The notes under the pieces were generated by a model, which saw only the letters and a program-made list of their open reading frames with translations, was not told the origin of the DNA and made no database searches. DNA of 11,647 nt from Deltaproteobacteria bacterium (lineage in GTDB: Bacteria > Myxococcota > Polyangia > Polyangiales > B10-G4). Below are positions 1 through 5,647 of the stretch, one piece after another. Within the stretch, counting starts at the first letter, position 1; each line of letters starts with the position of its first letter. The DNA lies in the NCBI GenBank assembly GCA_019312705.1, contig JAFDCW010000048.1, forward strand, positions 1 to 11,647, written 5' to 3'. Position numbers and translations under genes: made by a program.

Positions 1-389
1 TCCGGATCTCCGACGTCTTCGAGGCGGGGGAAGGCCAAATCCTCCCGGTCCGGGATCGCGGAAACTCCGTAGAGGGTCTCCGAGAGGGCGTCTTCGGTGG
101 CCGATGAGCTGTGCTCGAAGGCAATGCCCATGCGTACCGTCGATCCGACCGAGCGATCGAGGCGCACGATCAGCCCGTCCACTTCGACCGGACGCCGTCC
201 ATCGAGGACCAGCAGGACTGTCACCATGTCTCCCTGGAGCGCCGCGATGTCCCCGGTGAGGAGGGCTCCTGCGGGCGAGAGGTTGTCGACCCCATACATG
301 CCGAGTTCGATGCCCTCGAGAAATAGTACCGCCGTACTCGGCACCATCCTCCGCGTGTTTCTTCGCCGCTCCCGCTCGCTGTCGCTCAT
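1..389 (-). CDS. PilZ-domain protein, C-terminus cut by window edge
   Basis: About 129 residues are visible, starting at ATG 389-387 and reading open to base 1, so the C-terminus lies outside the window. PilZ domains bind cyclic di-GMP through an Arg-rich RxxxR motif followed by (D/N)xSxxG. Both are present: the N-terminal cluster RERRRNTRR (residues 6-14) supplies RxxxR, and NLSPAG (residues 36-41) matches NxSxxG. The following strands (LVLDGRRPVEVDGLIVRLD, then VRMGIAFE) fit the PilZ beta-barrel. A GGAGA ribosome site lies just upstream of the ATG and fixes the start. There is no signal peptide, so the protein should be cytoplasmic. The AT-rich palindrome region at 461-509 lies upstream and probably carries its promoter. 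Whether another domain follows cannot be seen. Family assignment is strong; the c-di-GMP target or partner is unknown. Confidence 0.85.
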   Translation of the reverse strand, partial: MSDSERERRRNTRRMVPSTAVLFLEGIELGMYGVDNLSPAGALLTGDIAALQGDMVTVLLVLDGRRPVEVDGLIVRLDRSVGSTVRMGIAFEHSSSATEDALSETLYGVSAIPDREDLAFPRLEDVGDP

Positions 390-460
390 TGCCCGTTCTC
401 CAATCAAGGGGTCGCAGGTCAAGTTACGGTAAGAGGTGCGGGGTCGGACCCACGCGTCTT

Positions 461-478
461 TCATTTTACGTAAAATGA
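461..478. promoter_or_regulatory. Perfect 18-bp palindrome, candidate repressor operator
   Basis: TCATTTTACGTAAAATGA is identical to its own reverse complement and stands out as AT-rich in a very GC-rich window. It lies about 70 bp upstream of the PilZ gene start and overlaps a plausible -10 box. Perfect short dyads of this type are typical of TetR-like or other dimeric repressor sites. No regulator gene is visible beside it, so the protein that binds is unknown. Confidence 0.6.
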
Positions 479-490
479 TTTTCCGGTAAA
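463..490 (-). promoter_or_regulatory. Candidate sigma-70-type promoter for the PilZ gene
   Basis: On the minus strand TTTACC (plus 485-490) is followed after 16 bp by TAAAAT (plus 463-468). These match the -35 and -10 consensus at 4/6 and 5/6 positions. The -10 sits inside the 18-bp palindrome, so a bound dimer would block it. The predicted leader is about 70 nt. The matches are modest, but this is the only AT-rich stretch before the gene. Confidence 0.4.
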
Positions 491-509
491 GCCCCGTTCA
501 TTTGTTACC
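485..509. promoter_or_regulatory. Inverted repeat GGTAA-N15-TTACC
   Basis: GGTAA at 485-489 and TTACC at 505-509 form a spaced dyad next to the 18-bp palindrome. A related imperfect copy, TTACGGTAA, lies at 424-432. The recurrence of TTAC/GTAA half-sites in about 85 bp suggests several binding sites for one regulator. It is a pattern seen in the sequence only. Confidence 0.3.
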
Positions 510-575
510 ATTCCCGGCCGAGTCGCCGCCCAAGGCCCCGGTTCGATCGGCTTCAGGCGGGTCCGCCAGGCTGGC

Positions 576-1562
576 TCAGGTGCCCGCGCCGAGGGCCGCC
601 GCCCCGAGGACGGTTCGCGTCCACGCGGCAATCTCGTGGGGCGAGGCCGCCGCCGACGCGAGCGCCAAGTGCAGTTCGTCGATCGACGGTCGATGCTCTG
701 CGTTGCCGCCGAGGGCCGCCGATACGATAGTCGTGATCTCCGGGGGCAGGCCCGTGACGGGCGTGTTCGGTCGCAGGAGCACGGCGCCCCGCCGCGCGAG
801 CACGCGGCCCAGGCGATGCTCGATCGGGATGCCTGGGCGACCGACCGCGAGCAGGTGCAGGACCGCAGCGATTGAGAAGACGTCCGATGCTCGGGTCACC
901 ACCGCTCCGGCGAAGCGTTCGGGGGATGCGAAGGCGACTTCACGGTCGACGTTCTTGGCGCGCTCCCGGCTCACGTGACCTGCTCCCTCGGGAGTCGCCG
1001 CGTGCAGTACATGCACGCGACCGTCGCGACCCGTGAGCACGTGGGATGGTGACACCCGCCCCGCAACGAACCCGGCCGCATGCACGGCGGCGACACCCCC
1101 CGCTGCCGCGTGGGCGATACCCACCGCAACCGCCCCCGGCGCCGGGCCTCCGGTTCGGATGGCCGTGGCCACATCGACCCCTTCTACGTATTCCCGCTCG
1201 GCGCTCAGAAACCCGTCCACGACCTGGACGCTGCGATACGTCGATATACACCGGTGAGACACGGCCTCCGCCACTTCGACGGCGGCTTGGGCCCACGTCT
1301 CGGTGAGGGCCTCGAGCCCTCCTCCGGCCTCTGCGACCTTGATCGCGCTCACCTTCCCAGCGTCGCCGAGGGCACGGGCTTCGACCGTATCGGACCATGC
1401 GCCGCGATGGATGAACCGCACCGGGGTGCGCTCGGCCCATATGGGCCCAGGGAATGCGCTCGTCACGAGGCGTCGAGTATGCGTCAGCGGCAGATCATTG
1501 AATAGCTCGGTCCAGCCCACTCTTCGCTGCCGGGTGCGCGCCTCGAAGGCGCGTGGTTCCAT
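576..1562 (-). CDS. Ser/Thr pseudokinase, cytoplasmic
   Basis: 328 residues with the overall order of a Hanks-type kinase but with its catalytic parts lost. The AIK lysine survives (K75). The glycine loop is reduced to HRGAWSDTV (52-60). The expected HRDxKPxN is replaced by AGRVSPSH (167-174), which removes the catalytic Asp, the Lys and the Asn. DFG has become HAA (187-189). Structural landmarks remain: ASPE before the F helix, SDVFSIAAVLHLL, and a late RPS Arg. The pattern fits a pseudokinase acting as a scaffold or allosteric partner and not as a phosphotransferase. No membrane segment or signal peptide is evident. The start is uncertain: ATG 1562 is used, ATG 1577 is an alternative, and neither has a clear ribosome site. 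A much longer open frame extends upstream to 3014 but crosses two plus-strand genes and is not believed. It is divergent from the lipoprotein gene at 1599. Confidence 0.78.
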   Translation of the reverse strand: MEPRAFEARTRQRRVGWTELFNDLPLTHTRRLVTSAFPGPIWAERTPVRFIHRGAWSDTVEARALGDAGKVSAIKVAEAGGGLEALTETWAQAAVEVAEAVSHRCISTYRSVQVVDGFLSAEREYVEGVDVATAIRTGGPAPGAVAVGIAHAAAGGVAAVHAAGFVAGRVSPSHVLTGRDGRVHVLHAATPEGAGHVSRERAKNVDREVAFASPERFAGAVVTRASDVFSIAAVLHLLAVGRPGIPIEHRLGRVLARRGAVLLRPNTPVTGLPPEITTIVSAALGGNAEHRPSIDELHLALASAAASPHEIAAWTRTVLGAAALGAGT

Positions 1563-1584
1563 GGGGAAGATCCGCATGTGGCGC

Positions 1585-1597
1585 CGCGTATTACGCG
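1585..1597. promoter_or_regulatory. CGCGTA-T-TACGCG inverted repeat in a divergent spacer
   Basis: Two perfect 6-bp arms around one central base lie between the pseudokinase start (1562) and the divergent lipoprotein gene. The placement would suit an operator controlling both directions. It also argues mildly against starts that would put it inside the coding region. No consensus promoter could be recognised around it. Confidence 0.3.
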
Positions 1598-1598
1598 T

Positions 1599-2357
1599 AT
1601 GCATGATCGGCCAGAAGGTCAGGCCAGGTCGCTGGCACGCGCTGCGCGCGTTTCGACTCGGTTCGGCGCTATGTTCTGGCTCTCTGTGACAGCGGCGTGC
1701 GGGAATGCTTGCGGACCTACGCCGAGCGCACACACCGCCAATGATTCGCGGGAGGTTGCGCCAAGGCCCCAGCTTGCGCCCACACCGGACGGTGGGTGCC
1801 GGGCAATGACCGGCGCTTGGTCTGCTCCCCTGGATGGCTTGCGCGCGCGCCTCGTGACCACCGGCGGCGGCGAAGAACAGGCGCCGCTCACGCTTGCGAT
1901 CGAGCTCGAAAACATCTCGGACGAAGGGATCGACCTTCATTGGAGGGGCCCGCCGCACGGCTTCGCGACGTTTTACCTGGACGACGAGACCGGCGCGGAG
2001 GTCCCAGAGCCGCCGTGGCGCCTGGGCGGCAATGAGCCCGGAGGCGATCTTCTTGAGCATATCGCTGTGCACACGGCTGTACGCACTGAACTCGGCGAGA
2101 TCATCGCGCGCTTCGACAGCGAGCCAATTGTGCGCATCGGTGCGTTTTGGGCGCGCGAGCTCCCGCCGGCGGGTACTCGTCGGGTACTTCGCGCGCGCAT
2201 CACAGGTCGAGCGCCGGTCGCGGACGAAGTCTACGTCGCTCGCGGCGACGACAACGATACCGTGATTCGGTCGGTCCGACCGAACGATCCGAGGGGTCGC
2301 GTCTGGACAGGCCCACTCGAGGTTCCCGGCATCTGTGTCGCCGCGACAACGGAGTGA
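1599..2357 (+). CDS. Putative lipoprotein with beta-sandwich-like domain
   Basis: 252 residues from ATG 1599. No family was recognised with confidence. A hydrophobic stretch (MFWLSVTAAC, encoded from 1671) ends at a cysteine that could be lipidated, although Thr at -3 makes a weak lipobox. A low-complexity Ser/Pro/Thr linker follows, then about 170 residues rich in alternating strand-like segments (LTLAIELENISDEGIDLHW, then FATFYLDDETGAEV). That pattern recalls immunoglobulin-like or BsuPI-type domains in secreted proteins. The start is doubtful. GTG 1578 lengthens the N-terminus, while ATG 1671 leaves no charged n-region. CTG 1632 would give an ideal signal peptide but is a rare start codon. 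No ribosome site decides between them. The next gene on the strand begins 133 bp later. The gene is supported by protein-like composition and the export signal; its function is unknown. Confidence 0.65.
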   Translation: MHDRPEGQARSLARAARVSTRFGAMFWLSVTAACGNACGPTPSAHTANDSREVAPRPQLAPTPDGGCRAMTGAWSAPLDGLRARLVTTGGGEEQAPLTLAIELENISDEGIDLHWRGPPHGFATFYLDDETGAEVPEPPWRLGGNEPGGDLLEHIAVHTAVRTELGEIIARFDSEPIVRIGAFWARELPPAGTRRVLRARITGRAPVADEVYVARGDDNDTVIRSVRPNDPRGRVWTGPLEVPGICVAATTE

Positions 2358-2481
2358 ACCGGGACAGTGCCGTCGAAGCATCGATGTTTCTACATTCGGT
2401 GCCTCCGATGCGTTCGACTCGTGGTACGGGTCGGCCGTGGGTCCAGGAAGAACGCTGCGTCGAAGCGACGTTCGATCCAAC

Positions 2482-2486
2482 GGAGG
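2482..2486 (+). promoter_or_regulatory. Ribosome binding site fixing a GTG start
   Basis: GGAGG lies four bases before GTG 2491. It decides the start of the LigB-like gene, since the open frame continues upstream to 2335 and would otherwise overlap the preceding gene's stop. A small hairpin, CGTCG-AAG-CGACG, lies just upstream at 2458-2470. Confidence 0.75.
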
Positions 2487-2490
2487 GGCC

Positions 2491-3294
2491 GTGATCGACA
2501 GCGTGCTGATGTGCCATGCGCCGATCGTGGTGCCCGGTGTCGCCCAGGAAGCGCGCGCTCGCCTTTGCCGGGCGACGACCGAGGCCATGGTCGAGGCGGC
2601 GGCCCATGTCGTCGCGTGCGCGCCCGATGCTGTGGTGATCGTCAGCCCCCACGCGCCCCGGGCCGAGGATGGTTTCCTTCTGGCGGCGGACGTGACGGCC
2701 TCCGGGGATTTTGGTCGGTTCGGTGTGCCGGAGGTCGGGGTGACGCTCCCCGGGGCCCCGGATCGGGCGATGGCGATCGCCACGGCCGCCAAGGATCGGG
2801 GCGTCGCAGCGGCTGCGGTGCCCCTTGGATCCGTCGACCACGGGGCCCTCGTGCCGCTGCATTTCCTCGTCGCCGCGGGGTGGGGTGGGCCGACGGTGCG
2901 GCTCGCCCATCCCATGACTCCCCACCACGCAGAGTGTGAAGCGATGGGCGCTGCGATCGCATCTGCCGCCGCGAGTTCCGGGGAGCGCTGGGCGTTCATC
3001 GCGTCCGGAGACATGAGTCACCGCTTGACCCCGGATGCGCCCGCCGGCTTCGATGCGAACGCCGCCGATTTCGACCGCGCGGTCTGTGCGGCGGTGGCGG
3101 CCTCGGACATCGCCGCCGTCCGGCGTATCGACCCCGCCCTCCGCCGACGCGCCGCCGAAGACGTCGTGGACTCCCTCGACGTCGCCCTCGGCGTGCTCGG
3201 GGGCGATCCAAGCGGGGCCGAAGGATCCCACCGCGTGCTGTCCTACGAGGGGCCCTACGGCGTCGGCTATCTGGTCGCCCTTCTCGGGGGATGA
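2491..3294 (+). CDS. LigB/MEMO-like class III extradiol dioxygenase-fold protein
   Basis: 267 residues from GTG 2491. The sequence has the signature of the LigB superfamily that also includes MEMO1 and the AmmeMemoRadiSam B proteins. CHAP near the N-terminus contains His9, and SPHAP contains His54. These match the two metal-ligand histidines of class III extradiol dioxygenases. DHG (116-118) and His124 follow, then SGDMSH and a C-terminal EGPYGVGYLVALL strand. The length suits a single LigB domain. Family members use non-haem iron to open catechol rings; MEMO-type relatives bind metal without a known ring-cleaving role, so the substrate cannot be named. The AMMECR1 and radical-SAM partners often found with MEMO homologues are not in this window. 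There is no signal peptide, so it is probably cytoplasmic. It reads in the same direction as the envelope gene 115 bp downstream, but that gene has its own promoter. Confidence 0.82.
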   Translation: MIDSVLMCHAPIVVPGVAQEARARLCRATTEAMVEAAAHVVACAPDAVVIVSPHAPRAEDGFLLAADVTASGDFGRFGVPEVGVTLPGAPDRAMAIATAAKDRGVAAAAVPLGSVDHGALVPLHFLVAAGWGGPTVRLAHPMTPHHAECEAMGAAIASAAASSGERWAFIASGDMSHRLTPDAPAGFDANAADFDRAVCAAVAASDIAAVRRIDPALRRRAAEDVVDSLDVALGVLGGDPSGAEGSHRVLSYEGPYGVGYLVALLGG

Positions 3295-3314
3295 GGCACC
3301 GGCCCCGTGACTCC

Positions 3315-3331
3315 CTCACCACAGGTGTGAG
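3315..3331. promoter_or_regulatory. CTCAC-N7-GTGAG dyad, candidate enhancer site
   Basis: A 5-bp inverted repeat centred about 85 bp before the start site predicted from the sigma-54 element at 3382-3397. That is where bacterial enhancer-binding proteins often bind. It could instead form a weak hairpin after the LigB-like gene, but no T-run follows. It is a candidate only. Confidence 0.3.
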
Positions 3332-3352
3332 CTGGGGGGACTCTCGCGGCTA

Positions 3353-3377
3353 AATTGCTACTCTTCTGGGGGCAATT
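3353..3377. promoter_or_regulatory. AATTGC-N13-GCAATT inverted repeat
   Basis: Two perfect 6-bp arms lie just upstream of the sigma-54-type element. They are AT-richer than their surroundings. They might be a regulator site controlling the promoter at 3382-3397. No T-run follows the second arm, so a terminator role is less likely. Confidence 0.35.
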
Positions 3378-3381
3378 CGTG

Positions 3382-3397
3382 AGGCACGGACCTTGCG
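3382..3397 (+). promoter_or_regulatory. Sigma-54 (RpoN) promoter, near-consensus
   Basis: AGGCACGGACCTTGCG matches the sigma-54 consensus TGGCACG-N4-TTGC at every core base except the first. It has the required GG (3383-3384) and GC (3395-3396) separated by exactly 10 bases. The expected start of transcription is near 3408, almost at ATG 3410, which has no ribosome site. This suggests a nearly leaderless mRNA for the outer-membrane protein gene. Confidence 0.7.
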
Positions 3398-3409
3398 GCT
3401 CGTCATTCC

Positions 3410-4177
3410 ATGACGTGGGGAAGCAGGGCCCTCACGTCACTCGGGATCGTGTTCGCGATCTTCACGGGTGACGTGCGGGCGGAGGACGTACCCGGGGCCA
3501 GGGCTGGCACCTCGGGCCCCGCATATCGAGAGCCAGAGGTGCGAGAGGTCATGGTGAGGCCTCCAGCCACCTCGCCACCGATCGAAATCGTCGTCGATAC
3601 CCGAGCCACGCCGGCGGTGGTCGAAGTCGCGCCGGAGCCCCAGGAGCCCCAGGACCCAGGCACCCATTTCATCGTCGAGCTCAATCTCGGTTCGAGTTTC
3701 ACCGGCTCGGTTGGCTTCGCGGGCAGTCTGCTCGTCGGTGCCGGCGGACGCCTGCGAGGGTTTCCTCCCATTTTCTATCTCGTCGGGGAGGCCGGCTTCC
3801 AGCTCGGGGGAAGCGACGGACAAATCGATGGCGCGCGATACGTTGACGGTCGCGAGTACGGAGACATTTCCCTCGGTCTACGCACCTACCTGCCCATCCT
3901 CCGGGATCTGCGCATCTTCCTCGATATCTTGCCGGGGGCCACCTTCGTCACGTCGAGCCTCGCCCGGGATGGTCTCACCGAACTGCACACCAGTGGCTGG
4001 TACGCCCACTTCGCCTTCGGCGGGGGCGTTCAGGGCCGCATCTTCCGCGAACTGTCGGCGGGCCTCCGGGTGAAAGTCCTCGCGACCGATGATGGCCTCG
4101 ACGATGCCCGTGAAGCCCTCGGCATCTACACCCCGATGCCCGTCGTCTTGTCGGGGACGGTCACCTGGCACCTGTGA
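3410..4177 (+). CDS. Outer-membrane beta-barrel protein, small
   Basis: 255 residues. A Sec signal peptide spans residues 1-24, with cleavage expected after VRA (24). It is followed by a flexible Pro/Glu-rich segment to about residue 85. The remainder alternates hydrophobic and polar residues in strand-length pieces (FIVELNLGSSFTGSVGF, FYLVGEAGFQLGG, WYAHFAFGGGVQGRIF) and ends with VVLSGTVTWHL, as outer-membrane barrels do. The size would suit about eight strands. No named family was recognised. ATG 3410 is chosen because the signal peptide begins there; no ribosome site precedes it, which fits the near-leaderless sigma-54 transcript. The stop overlaps the next gene's start as TGATG, so the two are probably translated together and may work as a pair. 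Export and barrel nature are well supported; function is unknown. Confidence 0.78.
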   Translation: MTWGSRALTSLGIVFAIFTGDVRAEDVPGARAGTSGPAYREPEVREVMVRPPATSPPIEIVVDTRATPAVVEVAPEPQEPQDPGTHFIVELNLGSSFTGSVGFAGSLLVGAGGRLRGFPPIFYLVGEAGFQLGGSDGQIDGARYVDGREYGDISLGLRTYLPILRDLRIFLDILPGATFVTSSLARDGLTELHTSGWYAHFAFGGGVQGRIFRELSAGLRVKVLATDDGLDDAREALGIYTPMPVVLSGTVTWHL

Positions 4178-5172
4178 TGCGTATGCTCTGGCGCGGCTTC
4201 GGCATCGTCACCGGCTTCGCCGGGAGCCTGCTCTGCGCCTCTTGCAGCGGTGAGAGTGAGGTAGGCCTCTTTGTCGCGGACGTCTACGAAGGGCAGGTCG
4301 AGTGCACCCTCGATGGCCATGCTTGCCTCGATGAGGCGGGCATGGAGGCGCCCTACGAGAGTCCTTCGGGTTTTGCATTCCTCACGACCGAGACCAGTCA
4401 GCACCACCCCGACGGCCTCTTCGTCTACTTCGAACTGGAGCGCGCCGGTGGGATCCTCGGTCGCGGTGAGCTCGACATCCCCCTCGGTGACGAAGGGGTG
4501 CCGACCTTCGCCTATACCGAGGAGCGCGATGGTGAGACGGTCTTCGTCGCCGAGCACGCCCGCGGCGTCCTCGAGGTCCCCGAAGAGGCACTGGGCGAGG
4601 ACTGCGAGTGCCTCGATGGCCGCCTCGAACTCGTCTTCACGGACGGTGCTGGCGACGTCATCCGACTCAGCCGGGGGCGCTTTGGCTGGGAAGACCGAGA
4701 GTGCATCCCCCGGGTGCGTTTCACCGAACTGTCCGACGAACTGGTGGTCATCCCCCGGAGCTGCAACGTGGTCCGGCGCATTGTTGGGCCGACCGAGTCG
4801 GCTTCCCCCGTCTCCCGGGAAGATGACCGTTACCCGTCCGAGAGTTCGTTCGGTAGAGCAAGCACATCGTCCTGCGGTGGTGCCGGGTCGGGGTGCTCGG
4901 GGGATGGCGGCGGGGGCTGCGAGAGCGACGGCGGCGGCTGCGACGGCGGCGGCGGCGGCGGCTGCCAGGGCGACACCGGCGGCGCGGGATGCGCCGGGGA
5001 CGCCGGGGGCAGTGGGTGCAGCGGAGACGTGGGGGGGGCGGGGTGCGCCGGTGGTGCGGGGAGCTGTCGGGTTGGTGGTCGGCGCCGAATCGGGCCCCGG
5101 GGTCCCCAGCAGACGGCGGTCCTCGTCTTGCTGGCCCTCGCGTGGGCCGTCCGGCCCCGGCGCTATCGGTGA
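4177..5172 (+). CDS. Surface lipoprotein-like protein with Cys/Gly repeat and MYXO-CTERM-like tail
   Basis: 331 residues from ATG 4177, which shares a base with the stop of the upstream barrel gene; GTG 4174 is a possible alternative. The N-terminal signal ends at LLCASC, where Cys23 could be lipidated, though the lipobox is atypical. A globular acidic domain (about 25-200) contains paired cysteines (ECTLDGHAC, EDCEC). A Gly-rich tract follows with nine cysteines seven to nine residues apart (233-297). The C-terminus has a 13-residue hydrophobic segment, TAVLVLLALAWAV, then RPRRYR. Cysteine, short membrane span and Arg cluster in that order is the plan of MYXO-CTERM sorting signals, which myxosortases process. 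Here an unusual basic stretch separates the last Cys from the membrane span. The protein is inferred to be displayed at the cell surface. The N-terminal domain has no recognised relative. Confidence 0.75.
   Translation: MRMLWRGFGIVTGFAGSLLCASCSGESEVGLFVADVYEGQVECTLDGHACLDEAGMEAPYESPSGFAFLTTETSQHHPDGLFVYFELERAGGILGRGELDIPLGDEGVPTFAYTEERDGETVFVAEHARGVLEVPEEALGEDCECLDGRLELVFTDGAGDVIRLSRGRFGWEDRECIPRVRFTELSDELVVIPRSCNVVRRIVGPTESASPVSREDDRYPSESSFGRASTSSCGGAGSGCSGDGGGGCESDGGGCDGGGGGGCQGDTGGAGCAGDAGGSGCSGDVGGAGCAGGAGSCRVGGRRRIGPRGPQQTAVLVLLALAWAVRPRRYR
4873..5067 (+). repeat. Degenerate GGxGCxGD-type Cys/Gly repeat tract
   Basis: Nine Cys codons recur every seven to nine residues in a Gly/Asp background, built from GGC-rich triplets. 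A run of eight G at 5031-5038 lies inside it. Replication slippage is a plausible source of the expansion. The reading frame is believed correct because it is the one that ends in the membrane segment and Arg cluster. Confidence 0.7.
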
Positions 5173-5230
5173 GCCCGAGGTGTTACGGCGCGCAGGCGAG
5201 GAAGGATGCCGTTCTCCGGTGGCAACCCGC

Positions 5231-5647
5231 TCATTCGAAGCTCGCTCGGGCTGCTTCGAGGATGTCGATATAGCTGAGCATGCCGGTGAGCATCCCGGCG
5301 CCGTCGACCACGAGCAGAGCACCCACCCGCTCGCGGACGAGGATGTCGATGGCGTCGACGACGGGGGCGTCCCCATTGATAGTTACCGGATCGCCGGAGA
5401 GCAGTTCCGCGGCAGGCTGGTCGAGGACCCCCTGGGCCTTGGCGGGCTCCTCGACGGCCAGGGCCATCAGCCCTTCGATGCGCCGGAGGTCGCGGTCACT
5501 GAGCATGCCGATGACGCGGCCCTCATCGAGTATCGGAAGGTGCCGGCGTTCGGTCTCGGCAAGGACGCCCATCGCTTCGCCGATCGTGGCATCCGCGGGC
5601 AGGGTGACGACATCGTCGGTCATCAACTCGGCAACAGTGATGCTCAT
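5231..5647 (-). CDS. Stand-alone CBS-domain pair protein
   Basis: 138 residues made almost entirely of two CBS domains, roughly 8-60 and 78-133. The first begins LMTDDVVTLPADATIGEAM and closes with GMLSDRDL; the second begins LLSGDPVTINGDAPVVDAI and closes with GMLSYIDIL. CBS pairs bind adenine nucleotides or related ligands and act as sensors. The SDRDL signature of the first domain retains the Asp that commonly contacts ribose, while the second has SYIDI. There is no membrane segment. The start ATG overlaps the stop of the upstream kinase by four bases (ATGA), implying translational coupling. It is therefore likely a regulatory partner or target of that kinase. The gene is convergent with the CTERM gene, 58 bp away, and no clear terminator was seen between them. 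The ligand is unknown. Confidence 0.9.
   Translation of the reverse strand: MSITVAELMTDDVVTLPADATIGEAMGVLAETERRHLPILDEGRVIGMLSDRDLRRIEGLMALAVEEPAKAQGVLDQPAAELLSGDPVTINGDAPVVDAIDILVRERVGALLVVDGAGMLTGMLSYIDILEAARASFE

Noticed and set aside
1633..1647. TGGCACG followed by GC at sigma-54 spacing, before ATG 1671
   Set aside because: The -24 box is perfect but the -12 box reads GCGC, not TTGC. A 7-base match alone is expected by chance in a window this size and composition.
1563..3014. An open minus-strand frame that would extend the pseudokinase to 812 residues
   Set aside because: It runs antisense to the LigB-like gene and the lipoprotein gene. Its extra sequence is Arg/Ala/Pro-rich shadow composition with no kinase-family relation.
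5173..5230. Possible bidirectional terminator between the convergent CTERM and CBS genes
   Set aside because: No stem of useful length followed by a T-run could be found in the 58 bp.
4126..5376. A 416-residue minus-strand open frame
   Set aside because: It is antisense to the CTERM protein and overlaps the CBS gene; Ala/Thr-rich shadow with no recognisable domain.
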